A program made the translations under genes and the position numbers. This document shows positions 32,791-41,393 of a DNA stretch of 64,000 nucleotides, piece after piece; the stretch's first letter is position 1; each line of letters starts with the position of its first letter. Origin of the DNA: Thermoleophilum album (GTDB lineage: Bacteria > Actinomycetota > Thermoleophilia > Solirubrobacterales > Thermoleophilaceae); NCBI RefSeq assembly GCF_900108055.1, contig NZ_FNWJ01000002.1:568382-632381 (forward strand), in the 5' to 3' direction. Under the pieces are notes generated by a model. That model was not told where the DNA came from. It searched no databases and saw only the letters and a list, made by a program, of their open reading frames with translations.

Positions 32791-33777
32791 CTAAGCGAGC
32801 CCGCTCGTCTCGGGCAGCCCGAGCATCAGGTTGAGGCACTGAACGGCTTGCCCTGCCGCACCCTTCCAGAGATTGTCGATCGCGCCGAAGGCGATTACCC
32901 GCCCGTGCGCGTCGGTGGTGGCGTAGACCCGGCAGCGGTTGGTCTCGTGTACGTCGCGTGTGCCGGGTGCCGACCGGGCAAGCTCGACGAACGGCTCGGC
33001 CGCGTAGCTGCGCTGGTAGAGAGCGCTCAGCTCCTCCGCCGAGATCGGCTCCGCGAGCTCCGCGTAGCAGCTCGCGATCAGCCCCTGGTCGACGGGAACG
33101 AGGTGCGGTACGAAGGTGATCGCAAGCTGCGGGCCGAGCTGCTCTTCGAGTTCCGCGCTGTGTCGATGTCCCTCCACCTTGTAGGGCTTCACGTTCTCGG
33201 CAACGGCGACGAAGTGCGTCGCGGCGGTCGGCTCGCGACCGGCGCCGGAGACCCCCGACTTGGCGTCCACGAACACGCTCCGTAGCCGCTCGCGCAGCGG
33301 CCAAAGGGCAAGCAAGGTGGCGGTCGGATAGCAACCGGGCGCTGCGACCAGCCGCGCACCTCTGATCTCCTCGCGGTAGACCTCCGGCAGGCCGTAGACC
33401 GCTTCTTCGATCAGCTCCGGATGGGGGTGCTCGCCGTACCACCGGCGGTAGCGGTCGAGCTCGAGACGGAAGTCAGCGGAGAGGTCGACCACCTTCAGCC
33501 CGCGCTCGATGAGCGCGGCGACCACCGCTGCCGAGGCGCCGTGCGGCAACGCCACGAGCGCGACGTCGGCACGCTCGGCGACACCGTCGGGGTCGAACGC
33601 CACGAGCTCGGCCGACACGCCGTAGCGGGGGTAGAGATCATCCAAGCGACGTCCGACGTCACTGCGCGCGCAGGCGACGGTGAGCTCGAGCGTCGGGTGG
33701 CGCTCGACGATCGCGCAACACAGCGCGCCGGCGAAGCCGCTGGCGCCGACCACCGCGCAGCGCACCGGCTCAGCCAC
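32791..33777 (-). CDS. argC: N-acetyl-gamma-glutamyl-phosphate reductase
   Basis: ArgC, 328 residues, NADPH-dependent reduction of acetylglutamyl phosphate. N-terminal CAVVGASGFAGALCC is the Rossmann loop; the catalytic Cys is in VAAPGCYPTATLLAL near residue 145, with SGVSGAGREP, FVPHLVPVDQGL and the final NLWKGAAGQAVQCLNLMLGLPE. GTG 33777 has GGAGGG seven bases upstream and overlaps the pheT stop by eight bases (GTGGCTGA), so arg genes are translationally coupled to pheT. Confidence 0.96.
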   Translation of the reverse strand: MAEPVRCAVVGASGFAGALCCAIVERHPTLELTVACARSDVGRRLDDLYPRYGVSAELVAFDPDGVAERADVALVALPHGASAAVVAALIERGLKVVDLSADFRLELDRYRRWYGEHPHPELIEEAVYGLPEVYREEIRGARLVAAPGCYPTATLLALWPLRERLRSVFVDAKSGVSGAGREPTAATHFVAVAENVKPYKVEGHRHSAELEEQLGPQLAITFVPHLVPVDQGLIASCYAELAEPISAEELSALYQRSYAAEPFVELARSAPGTRDVHETNRCRVYATTDAHGRVIAFGAIDNLWKGAAGQAVQCLNLMLGLPETSGLA

Positions 33778-36259
33778 GGATGCGCCCTCCAAGCGCCTCC
33801 AGCCGCGCCACCGCCCGCGCGCGCACCGAGGCGGCGTCCTCGTCGGTCAAGGTGCGGTCGGGGGCGCGCAGCACGATGCGCATCGCGACCGACTTGTGCC
33901 CCTCCGGTATCTGCGCGCCCCGGAAGACGTCGAAGACGCGCACCTCCTCGACCAACTCGCCGCCGGCCTCGCGCAGCGCGTCGAGGAGCTGGGCGGCCGG
34001 CACCGACTCCGGCACGACCACCGCCAGATCCTCGACCACCGCCGGAAAGCTCGGTAGCGGGCGGAATCGCGGCTGGCGTTGCGCCGCGAGCTGCGCGAGC
34101 GCGTCGAGGTCGAGCTCCAGGCAACCGACCGTCGGTTGCCGGGCGGCGGCGGTGCCGAGCTCGAGGTCGCGGACCAACTGGGGGTGCAGCTCGCCCACCA
34201 AGCCGAGGGTCTCGCCGTCGGCGACGACCTGCGCTGCACGGCCGGGGTGCAGGAAGGAGTACTCGCCGACCACGAACGTCGCCTCAACCCCCGCTGCCGC
34301 GAGCAGCGCTTCGGCCAACGCCTTGATCGCGAAGAAATCGGCCGAGCGGGCCGCGGTCCGCCAACCGCGCGGGCCGAGTTCGCTAGCCACCACGCCGACG
34401 TGCAGTCGCTCCCGTGCCGGCTCGGCGCCGTTTGGCGCTCCAGCGATCGTCCGCAGCGGTCCGCTGAAGACCCGCGCGACTTCGAACAGCGCAACATCCG
34501 GACGCCCGCGCGCGGCGTTGCGCTGCAGTGACTCCAGCAGCCCCGGCAGCAGGAGCGGCCGCAGCACGCTCTGTTCTTCGCTCAGCGGGTTGTGTAGAGC
34601 GATCGCGTGGTCGTCGAGCCCGAGCCTCGCCAGCAGCCGCGGCGCGACGAAACTGAAGTTGATCGCCTCCAACAGTCCGCGGTCGCGCAGAAGATCCTCG
34701 AGTCTCCGCCGCAGCCGCTGGGCGGCGCTCAGGCGACCGACCGCTGCCCGCCGCGCCGGCAAGGTCGTCGGCAGCTTGTCGAGCCCGTGGATGCGCGCGA
34801 CCTCTTCGACCAGGTCGACCTCGCGCTGGACGTCGCCGTCGCGCCACCATGGCACCTCGACAAGGAGCGACGGCTCCGCGCTATCGGCAGGGCCCGCGGC
34901 GGGCGCCGGGTCGGCGGGCGCTGCGCCGACAAAACCGAGCCGCGCGAGGATCTCCCGCGCCCTCTCGGGGGCGATCTCCTCGCCCAGCAGGCGGCGTAAC
35001 CGGCGGTGGCGGAAGCGCACGCGCCGAGGCTCGGCGGGCTGCGGATAGCGGTCGAGCGTACCGGGCCGCAGCCGCGCCCCGCAGATCTCCACCAACAGCT
35101 TGGAGGCGGCACGCAGAGCGATTTCTGCGAGCGTCGGATGAAGCTGCTTCTCGAAGCGATTGCTGGCCTCGGTGCGCAGACCCAGGCGCGCTTCGCTGCG
35201 CAGGATGTCGGAGCCAATCCAGGTCGCCGACTCGAGCAGCACACGACGGGTGTCGGCACGCACCTCGGTCCGTTCACCGCCCATGATCCCCGCGATCGCG
35301 GCCGGGCCCGCAGCGTCACAAACGAGCGTCGTGCCTTCCGGCAAAAAGCGCTCTTGGCCGTCGAGCGTGACGATCCGCTCCCCGCCGGCACGGGCCGGCC
35401 GCACCTCGATCCGGCGCTCGGCCAGCCGTTCCAGGTCGAACGCGTGCAGCGGCTGTGCGAGCAGCAGCATTAGGTAGTTGGTGATGTCGACGACGTTCGC
35501 GATCGGCCGCATCCCGCAGGCGAGCAGCCGCTGCTTGAGCCACAGGGGCGAGGGGGCGACCGTGACGTCCTCGAAAACGCGCGCCGCGAAGCGCAGGCAG
35601 GCAGCGTCGGGGGCCAGTTCGACGGCGGCTGCCTCCGCCACGTCGGTGAGCTGCTGGTCGGGTTCGGCATCCCAGGTGAGCACCGAGTCATCGAGCGGGG
35701 CGCCGAACAGAGCGTGCAGTTCGCGCGCGACGCCGAGCACGCCGAGACAGTCCGGTCGGTTGGGAGAGACCTCGAGCTCGAGTACCTCGTCGCGCAGCGG
35801 AACGACCTCCTGGAGCGGCTGACCAGGTCGCAAACCGTCGCTGGCATCGAGCTCCACGATGCCGCTGTGGTCGTCCCCGAGGCCGAGCTCGTCCTCGGCC
35901 AAGATCATGCCCTCGGAGCGGACACCGCGTAGTTCCGCGGCGCGCAGTTCCCGACCGTCCGCCAGCCGCGCGCCCGGTAGTGCAACCGGCACGAGCAACC
36001 CGTCGCGGACGTTGGGGGCACCGCAAACGATCGTTCGCCGCTCGACACCGACGTCGACCACGCACACGCGCAGGCGATCGGCGTTGGGATGCGGCTCCAC
36101 ACGCTCCACGCGACCGACCACGTAGTTGTCAGTCGATTCGAGGCCGAAGCGATCGATGCGCGCGACCTCGAGTCCGGCCAGCGACAAGCGCTCGGCGATC
36201 TCCTCGGCCGTGACGCCGGGATCGCAGAGCGAGCGCAGCCACGACAACGGAACCCTCAT
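33770..36259 (-). CDS. pheT: Phenylalanyl-tRNA synthetase beta subunit
   Basis: PheT, 829 residues. Domains in order: B1 start (MRVPLSWLRSLCDPGVTAEEIAERL), EMAP-like OB fold at about 40-150 (NYVVGRVERVEPHPNADRLRVCVVDVG), B3/B4 editing domain, B5 domain around 400-490 (VRFRHRRLRRLLGEEIAPERAREILARLGF), the inactive class II core, and the C-terminal FDX-ACB domain (FPAVVEDLAVVVPESVPAAQ ... IPEGHKSVAMRIVL). Together with PheS it forms the alpha2beta2 enzyme. Follows pheS by 51 bp, where the pheS 3' end is partly duplicated. Confidence 0.97.
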   Translation of the reverse strand: MRVPLSWLRSLCDPGVTAEEIAERLSLAGLEVARIDRFGLESTDNYVVGRVERVEPHPNADRLRVCVVDVGVERRTIVCGAPNVRDGLLVPVALPGARLADGRELRAAELRGVRSEGMILAEDELGLGDDHSGIVELDASDGLRPGQPLQEVVPLRDEVLELEVSPNRPDCLGVLGVARELHALFGAPLDDSVLTWDAEPDQQLTDVAEAAAVELAPDAACLRFAARVFEDVTVAPSPLWLKQRLLACGMRPIANVVDITNYLMLLLAQPLHAFDLERLAERRIEVRPARAGGERIVTLDGQERFLPEGTTLVCDAAGPAAIAGIMGGERTEVRADTRRVLLESATWIGSDILRSEARLGLRTEASNRFEKQLHPTLAEIALRAASKLLVEICGARLRPGTLDRYPQPAEPRRVRFRHRRLRRLLGEEIAPERAREILARLGFVGAAPADPAPAAGPADSAEPSLLVEVPWWRDGDVQREVDLVEEVARIHGLDKLPTTLPARRAAVGRLSAAQRLRRRLEDLLRDRGLLEAINFSFVAPRLLARLGLDDHAIALHNPLSEEQSVLRPLLLPGLLESLQRNAARGRPDVALFEVARVFSGPLRTIAGAPNGAEPARERLHVGVVASELGPRGWRTAARSADFFAIKALAEALLAAAGVEATFVVGEYSFLHPGRAAQVVADGETLGLVGELHPQLVRDLELGTAAARQPTVGCLELDLDALAQLAAQRQPRFRPLPSFPAVVEDLAVVVPESVPAAQLLDALREAGGELVEEVRVFDVFRGAQIPEGHKSVAMRIVLRAPDRTLTDEDAASVRARAVARLEALGGRIRG

Positions 36260-36275
36260 CGCGAAACCTCGCCCC

Positions 36276-36315
36276 CAGCACTCGTCTCAGGGACCGGCGC
36301 AGGACTCATCTCAGG
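36276..36315. repeat. Degenerate tandem duplication over the pheS stop codon
   Basis: CAGCACTCGTCTCAGG (36276-36291) and CAGGACTCATCTCAGG (36300-36315) match at 14 of 16 positions with a 24-bp period. The pheS TGA (36311-36313) has a counterpart at 36287-36289. Confidence 0.6.
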
Positions 36316-37366
36316 CTCCGAACTGCTCCAGGAAGCGCGCGTCGTTGTCGAACAGGAGGCGCAGGTCCGGCACGCCGTAGCGCAGCATCGCGATGCGGTC
36401 GATCCCGAGCCCGAAGGCGAACCCCTGCACACGCTCGGGGTCGTAGCCGCGGTCGCGCACGAACTCGAAAACGTTGGGGTCGACCATCCCGGCACCCAGG
36501 ATCTCGATCCAGCCGGAGCCCTTGCAGATCCGGCAGGGCGAGCCGTCGCGGGTACACGCGAAACAGGAAACGTCAACCTCCACACTCGGCTCGGTGAACG
36601 GGAAGTAGCCGGCGCGCAGCCGAATCTCCCGGTCAGGGCCGAAGACCGCGCGCGCGAACTCCAGCAGCACACCCTGGAGGTCGGCGAGCGTGATGTCCTC
36701 GTCGACCGCCAAACCCTCGAGCTGATGGAACATCGGCGTGTGCGTGGCGTCGGAATCGCGGCGGTAGACGCGCCCCGGCACGACGACGTAAAGGGGCGGC
36801 CCCTCCGCCTCCATCGCCCGGATCTGCATCGGCGAGGTGTGAGTGCGCAGAACGACCTCGCCGTCGAGGTAGAAGGTGTCCATCGTCGTCCGCGCCGGAT
36901 GACCGGGCGGAATGTTGAGGGCCGTGAAGTTGTAATAGTCGTACTCGACCTCCGGGCCCTCGAGCACCTTGAAGCCGAGGCCGAGGAAGACGTCCTCGAG
37001 CAGGCGTCGCGTCTCGCTGACGATGTGCAGACGGCCGAGCGGCTGCGGTGGATCGCCGGGGAGGGTCACGTCAACCCGGTCGGCGGATAGGCGTTGCTCG
37101 AGTTCACGCCGCTCGAGCTCGCCGCCGCGTTCGTCGAGCAGAGCCTCGAGCTCTCGGCGCGCAGCGTTCGCCTGCTTGCCGACCTCCGCGCGGCGTTCGG
37201 GGGGCAGCGAGCCGATCGAGCGCAAAAGCTGCGAGAGCTCGGACTTGCGGCCCAAGTAGCGGACGCGCAGGTCCTCCAACTCGGCAAGGCTCGCGGCGGC
37301 CCGAATCGCCCGCTTGGCCTCCTCGACCAAGCGAGCCGGATCAAACCGCTCCGCTACCTCTGCCAT
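36311..37366 (-). CDS. pheS: Phenylalanyl-tRNA synthetase alpha subunit
   Basis: PheS, 351 residues, class II catalytic subunit. N-terminal coiled coil (1-95), then motif 2 (HTSPMQIRAME... VPGRVYRRDSDATHTPMFHQLEGLAVDEDI) and motif 3 (GFAFGLGIDRIAMLRYG). Four cysteines in CFACTRDGSPCRICKGSGW form the zinc-knuckle-like insertion seen in many PheS. ATG 37366 has TAGGAT seven bases upstream: a leaderless start for pheST and probably the arg genes behind it. Confidence 0.97.
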   Translation of the reverse strand: MAEVAERFDPARLVEEAKRAIRAAASLAELEDLRVRYLGRKSELSQLLRSIGSLPPERRAEVGKQANAARRELEALLDERGGELERRELEQRLSADRVDVTLPGDPPQPLGRLHIVSETRRLLEDVFLGLGFKVLEGPEVEYDYYNFTALNIPPGHPARTTMDTFYLDGEVVLRTHTSPMQIRAMEAEGPPLYVVVPGRVYRRDSDATHTPMFHQLEGLAVDEDITLADLQGVLLEFARAVFGPDREIRLRAGYFPFTEPSVEVDVSCFACTRDGSPCRICKGSGWIEILGAGMVDPNVFEFVRDRGYDPERVQGFAFGLGIDRIAMLRYGVPDLRLLFDNDARFLEQFGA

Positions 37367-37373
37367 GTCCAGG

Positions 37374-37379
37374 ATCCTA
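37374..37379 (-). promoter_or_regulatory. Leaderless -10 (TAGGAT) for pheST-arg
   Basis: TAGGAT on the minus strand with 7 nt to ATG 37366. It would drive pheS, pheT and the overlapping argC. Confidence 0.6.
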
Positions 37380-37426
37380 TTTGGCCATGCGCGCGGCCAA
37401 GCAAAGTGCGGCCCCGGCCGGGGCAG

Positions 37427-38104
37427 TCAACGGGGAGATCTGCGCTGCGCCTCATAAAGCGCGACGGTCGCGGCCATCGCGACGTTCAGCGAGTCGCCCT
37501 TAACGGGGATTCGCGCGACCGCGTCGGCCTGCTCGCGGAGCGCTCGCGACACGCCGCTGCGCTCGGCCCCCACGCAGATCGTCAGCGGCGGTGTGAGGTC
37601 ACATTCCCAGATCGGCAGATCGCCGTGTGCGTCGAGCACAACCAAGCGACCTTCTGGTGGCCCCTCCACGCATGCTGGCGGCGCGGAGAACAGCGCGCCC
37701 ATCGATGCCCTCACCGCCTTCGGCGCGAACGGGTCTGCGCACCCTGGGCCAAGCAGCACGACGCCCCCGAACGCGTGCGCGGAGCGAATGCATGCGCCAA
37801 CGTTTCCCGGATCCCTAACGCCGTCGAGGTAGAGGCGCGTGGGCGCGCTGTCGGGCTCGCCCCAGCGGCGTCGGAAGACGGCCAGCACGCGCGTGCCCGA
37901 GCCGAGCGCGCTGACTTCGGCGAGCAGCGTCGGCTCGACGTCGACGCCGGCGCGCAACAGGTGAAGCAGCTCCCAACCGGCTTCGCAGCCGGCCTCCACG
38001 AGGTCCTCGCCCTCGGCAACGAAGGCGTCGCAACGTTCGCGCCAGCGCCGGTCCCTGAGCTTGCGTACCAGCTTCAGCGTCGGGTTGGCGCGCGACGTGA
38101 TCAC
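37427..38104 (-). CDS. SpoU/TrmH-family RNA 2'-O-methyltransferase
   Basis: A 225-residue SPOUT methyltransferase. N-terminal substrate-binding region starts MITSRANPTLKLVRKLRDRR, followed by the knotted domain motifs LYLDGVRDPGNVGACIRSAHAFG (motif 1), ICVGAERSGVS (motif 2) and IPVKGDSLNVAMAATVALYEAQRR (motif 3). Genes of this type between rplT and pheS are annotated as 23S rRNA (guanosine-2'-O-) methyltransferases in actinobacteria; the exact target base is not deducible. GTG 38104 has TAGCCT seven bases upstream. Confidence 0.93.
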   Translation of the reverse strand: MITSRANPTLKLVRKLRDRRWRERCDAFVAEGEDLVEAGCEAGWELLHLLRAGVDVEPTLLAEVSALGSGTRVLAVFRRRWGEPDSAPTRLYLDGVRDPGNVGACIRSAHAFGGVVLLGPGCADPFAPKAVRASMGALFSAPPACVEGPPEGRLVVLDAHGDLPIWECDLTPPLTICVGAERSGVSRALREQADAVARIPVKGDSLNVAMAATVALYEAQRRSPR

Positions 38105-38111
38105 GCGCGCG

Positions 38112-38117
38112 CGAGGC
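38112..38117 (-). promoter_or_regulatory. Leaderless -10 (TAGCCT) for the rRNA methyltransferase
   Basis: TAGCCT on the minus strand with 7 nt to GTG 38104, in the 37-bp gap after rplT. Confidence 0.55.
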
Positions 38118-38141
38118 TAACGCCGCCTTCGCACAGCTAGA

Positions 38142-38498
38142 TCAGGCGCCCGCCGCCGCGCGCGCACGCTCGGCGAGGTGACGGAAGGCTTCGGGATCGC
38201 GCACCGCGATGTCGGCTAGGACTTTCCGATCGAGCTCGATACCAGCGCCCTTCAAGCCGTGCATGAAGATGCTGTAACTGAGGCCGTGCTGGCGCGCCGC
38301 GGCATTGATGCGGACGATCCACAGGCGCCGGAAGTCGCGCTTGCGATTGCGCCGATCCCGATAGGCGTAGCGATCGGCCTTGAGCAGCGCCTCCTTGGCG
38401 CGCTTGTAGCTGCTCTTGGCCTGGCCGCGATAGCCCTTGGCTCGCTCGAGCGCCGCACGGCGCTTCTTGCGCGCGTGAACCGATCGCTTCACCCGCAT
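38142..38498 (-). CDS. rplT: 50S ribosomal protein L20
   Basis: L20, 118 residues. [58 protein letters not shown] and DRKVLADIA are all canonical. It binds 23S rRNA early in 50S assembly and in many bacteria represses its own operon through the infC leader. Sixteen bases after rpmI. Confidence 0.98.
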   Translation of the reverse strand: MRVKRSVHARKKRRAALERAKGYRGQAKSSYKRAKEALLKADRYAYRDRRNRKRDFRRLWIVRINAAARQHGLSYSIFMHGLKGAGIELDRKVLADIAVRDPEAFRHLAERARAAAGA

Positions 38499-38513
38499 AA
38501 CGCCACCGACCCC

Positions 38514-38714
38514 TCAGATACCGAGCAGCCGCTTGACGGTGCGGCGGTCCTGCGGACTGACCACCAAAGCCTTGGCGAGCCGCCGCTTGCGGCGCGGGCG
38601 CTTCTTGCCGAGGTTGTGACTCGTCATCGCGTGCCGACCGACGAGCTTGCCCGACCCGGTCTTGCGGAAGCGCTTCTTGGCGCCGGAATGGGTCTTGATC
38701 TTGACCTTCGGCAT
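38514..38714 (-). CDS. rpmI: 50S ribosomal protein L35
   Basis: L35, 66 residues, MPKVKIKTHSGAKKRFRKTG, with the characteristic HNLGKKRPRRKRRLAK segment. It is placed between infC (13 bp upstream) and rplT as in most bacteria. Confidence 0.97.
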   Translation of the reverse strand: MPKVKIKTHSGAKKRFRKTGSGKLVGRHAMTSHNLGKKRPRRKRRLAKALVVSPQDRRTVKRLLGI

Positions 38715-38727
38715 CGCAACCGGCCAT

Positions 38728-39297
38728 TCAAGCAGACTTCGCGCGATCCTTGCGCTTGAGCGGGGCCAGCAGCATCGTCATGTTGCGCCCGTCCTGGGCC
38801 GGCTGCTGCTCGACGACCCCGAGGTCGGCGACGTCTTCCGCGAGCTTGCGCAGCAGCGCCTCGCCGCGCTCGGGGTGGGTCTGCTCGCGACCCCGGAACA
38901 TGATCGTCACCTTCACCCGATCGTCCCGCTCGAGGAAGCGGCGAACGTGCCCCATCTTCGTTTCGTAGTCACGTTGCGCGATCTTCGGGCGCAGCTTGAT
39001 TTCGCGCACGTGCACCTGCTTTTGATGCCGCCGCGCGGCCTTGCGCTTCTGCTCCTGCTCGTAGCGGTACTTCGAGTAGTCGAGGACTCGCACCACCGGC
39101 GGGCGCGCCTGGGGCGCGACCTCGACTAAGTCGAGCGAGCGCTCGCGCGCGTAGCGCAGGGCTTGATCGGTCGGGACGATCCCGACCTGCTGGCCGCGCT
39201 CGTCGATGAGCCGCACCTGCGGCACGCGAATCCGCTCGTTGATGCGCGTCTCGTCGCGCTCGGGCGGGCGCCGATCGAACTTCTTTGGGACCGGCAC
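38728..39297 (-). CDS. infC: Translation initiation factor IF-3
   Basis: IF-3, 189 residues. N-terminal domain [29 protein letters not shown], linker helix ([17 protein letters not shown]), and C-terminal domain [22 protein letters not shown] with [15 protein letters not shown]. It starts at GTG 39297 rather than the AUU found in E. coli. A 139-bp leader before it contains nested hairpins and a TATACT box. IF-3 discriminates start codons, which is of interest given the apparent ATA start of argB on the same transcript region. Confidence 0.97.
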   Translation of the reverse strand: MPVPKKFDRRPPERDETRINERIRVPQVRLIDERGQQVGIVPTDQALRYARERSLDLVEVAPQARPPVVRVLDYSKYRYEQEQKRKAARRHQKQVHVREIKLRPKIAQRDYETKMGHVRRFLERDDRVKVTIMFRGREQTHPERGEALLRKLAEDVADLGVVEQQPAQDGRNMTMLLAPLKRKDRAKSA

Positions 39298-39350
39298 TAG
39301 GCGATCTGCACGTCGAAGCGTTCGCTCAACTCAGGTCCACCGGCTCGAGG

Positions 39351-39404
39351 AGGGCACGGGCACGTCTCACAGGCGAAGGACGTGCGTGTCGCGAGGAGTG
39401 CCCT
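39351..39404 (-). promoter_or_regulatory. Structured leader RNA candidate upstream of infC
   Basis: Two nested perfect 7-bp stems: AGGGCAC (39351-39357) with GTGCCCT (39398-39404), enclosing GCACGTC (39360-39366) with GACGTGC (39379-39385). They lie between a TATACT box and the infC start, where L20-binding autoregulatory leaders occur in other bacteria. No match to a named leader family is claimed. Confidence 0.5.
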
Positions 39405-39419
39405 GCATCGGTGCGCGCG

Positions 39420-39425
39420 AGTATA
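39420..39425 (-). promoter_or_regulatory. -10 element (TATACT) for infC-rpmI-rplT
   Basis: TATACT on the minus strand, five of six bases of the TATAAT consensus, 122 nt before GTG 39297. Not leaderless, which suits the structured leader. No clear -35. Confidence 0.6.
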
Positions 39426-39436
39426 ACGGCGCCTCG

Positions 39437-41383
39437 TCACTCCCGCGCCCTCTCGGCGTAGGCACGTGCGCGCTCCGCGACGAAAGCTTCCAGCGGCACG
39501 CGCCCGACGTCCCCGCGCCCGCGCCGACGCACCGCAACCGTACGCTCTCGCTCCTCGGCATCGCCGACGACGAGCATGTAGGGCACCTTCTGCAGCTCGG
39601 CGGCCCGGATCTTGCGGCCGACCGATTCGCTGCGCTCGTCGACCTCTGCCCGCAGCCCCTCTGCACGTAGTCGCTCTGCGACCGTGCGGGCATACGCGAG
39701 ATGCCGATCGGCGACCGGTAGCACCGCCACTTGCAAAGGTGCCAGCCAAAACGGGAAGTCCCCCCCGTAGTGCTCGATCAGTATGCCGATGAAGCGCTCG
39801 AATGAACCCATGAGGGCGCGGTGGATCATCACCGGGCGGTGCTCGGCGTTGTCGTCCCCCACGTAGGTCAGCGCGAACCGCTCGGGCATTTGGTAGTCGA
39901 GCTGGATTGTCCCGAGCTGCCAGCCTCGACCGAGCGCATCGGTCATGTGGAGATCGATCTTGGGACCGTAGAAGGTCCCCTCGCCCGGATCGATTCGGTA
40001 GTCGAGGCCCCGCGCCTCGAGCGCCGAGCGCAGGGCACCCTCGGCGCGGTCCCACAACTCGTCGCTGCCGATGCGCTGCGGCGGTCTCGTCGAGAGGTGG
40101 GCACGCGGTTCGAAGCCGAACAGCTGGTAAAGGTCGAAGGCGAACTCCAGACAGGCGAGCACCTCGTCGCGGACCTGCTCCTCCCGGCAGAAGATGTGCG
40201 CATCGTCCTGCGTGATGTGACGCACCCGCAGGAGACCGTGGAGCGTCCCGCTCGGCTCGTGGCGGTGAACGAGCCCCTGTTCGGCGAACCTCAGTGGCAG
40301 GTCACGGTAGGAGCGGCGCTCGCGCCGGTAGATCTGGATGTGGGCGGGGCAGTTCATCGGCTTCAGCCCCATCGGCCTGCCCTCCACCTCGGTGAAGTAC
40401 ATGTTGTCGCGGAACTTCTGCCAATGCCCCGACTGCTTCCAAAGTTCGCGGTCGTAGAGGATCGGGGTGCGCACCTCCAGGTAGCCGCGGCGACTGTTCT
40501 CCTCGCGCCATAGGCGGGTCAACTCGTTCCAAACGGCGGTTCCGCGCGGCAACCAGAAGGGCGAGCCGGGCGACAGCTCGGAGAGCATGAAGAGGCCGAG
40601 CTCGCGGCCCAGACGGCGATGGTCGCGGGCCTTCGCCAGCTCGATGCGCGCGAGGTGCTGCTCGAGGTCGCGCTTGCGAAAGAAGGCCGTGCCGTAGATG
40701 CGCGTGAGCTGCTTCCGGCTGGGATCTCCGCGCCAGTAAGCGCCTGCGACGGAGGTCAGCTTGAAGGCACCGATCCTGCCCGTGGATGGGCCGTGTGGAC
40801 CGCGGCAGAGGTCGAGGAACGGCCCGTTGCGGTACAGCGAGACCGTCTCGACGCCTTGCTCCCGCACGAGATCGTCGATCAATTCGACCTTGTACTGCTG
40901 CCCCGCGCGCTCGAACAGCTCGCGCGCCTCGGCCGCCGGCATTTCGATCCGCTCGAACGGTTCGTCGGCCGCCACGTGCTCGCGCATCCGCTCTTCGATG
41001 CGCGGCAGATCGTCGACTGTGACGGTGACGCCGGGCGGGAACTCGAAGTCGTAGTAGAAGCCGTCCTCGATCGGCGGACCGATCGCGACCTTCGTGCCGG
41101 GCCACAGCTCGAGCACCGACTCGGCGAGCACGTGCGCGGCATCGTGGCGGATCAGCCACAGCGGCCCCAGGGTGTCCTCCGCACTGCGCTCGGTGAGGAT
41201 CTCGATGCGATCCCCGTCACGCAAGGGCAGCGCCAGGTCTTGGACGAAGCGCTGCCCGTCGCGCTCGATGCGCACCGCTAGCGCCGCCCGCGCCAGTCCC
41301 GCACCGATCGCAGCGGCGGCGTCGGCACCGGTCGCGCCCTCTGCGAGCGCTAGCGCAGTGCCGTCCGGCAAGTACACGGTCAT
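39437..41383 (-). CDS. thrS: Threonyl-tRNA synthetase
   Basis: ThrRS, 648 residues. TGS domain at 1-65, editing domain with HDAAHVLAES near 80 (HxxxH) and its Cys/His partner, class II core with the zinc ligands in MNCPAHIQIY, later HITQDDAHIFC and VMIHRALMGSFERF, and the anticodon-binding domain at the C-terminus (QVAVLPVADRHLAYARTVAERL ... RIRAAELQKVPYMLVVGD). It follows the MBL hydrolase gene by 10 bp, so both may start at the bidirectional promoter near 42.15 kb. Confidence 0.98.
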   Translation of the reverse strand: MTVYLPDGTALALAEGATGADAAAAIGAGLARAALAVRIERDGQRFVQDLALPLRDGDRIEILTERSAEDTLGPLWLIRHDAAHVLAESVLELWPGTKVAIGPPIEDGFYYDFEFPPGVTVTVDDLPRIEERMREHVAADEPFERIEMPAAEARELFERAGQQYKVELIDDLVREQGVETVSLYRNGPFLDLCRGPHGPSTGRIGAFKLTSVAGAYWRGDPSRKQLTRIYGTAFFRKRDLEQHLARIELAKARDHRRLGRELGLFMLSELSPGSPFWLPRGTAVWNELTRLWREENSRRGYLEVRTPILYDRELWKQSGHWQKFRDNMYFTEVEGRPMGLKPMNCPAHIQIYRRERRSYRDLPLRFAEQGLVHRHEPSGTLHGLLRVRHITQDDAHIFCREEQVRDEVLACLEFAFDLYQLFGFEPRAHLSTRPPQRIGSDELWDRAEGALRSALEARGLDYRIDPGEGTFYGPKIDLHMTDALGRGWQLGTIQLDYQMPERFALTYVGDDNAEHRPVMIHRALMGSFERFIGILIEHYGGDFPFWLAPLQVAVLPVADRHLAYARTVAERLRAEGLRAEVDERSESVGRKIRAAELQKVPYMLVVGDAEERERTVAVRRRGRGDVGRVPLEAFVAERARAYAERARE

Positions 41384-41393
41384 GGCGCGTCAG

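Noticed and set aside
32791-33442. Extension of argJ by 218 codons upstream
   Set aside because: The added sequence is argC in another frame; argC has its own catalytic Cys and a start with a good ribosome-binding site.
41384-41393. T-box or other riboswitch upstream of thrS
   Set aside because: Only 10 bp separate thrS from the preceding gene, too little for a T-box leader.
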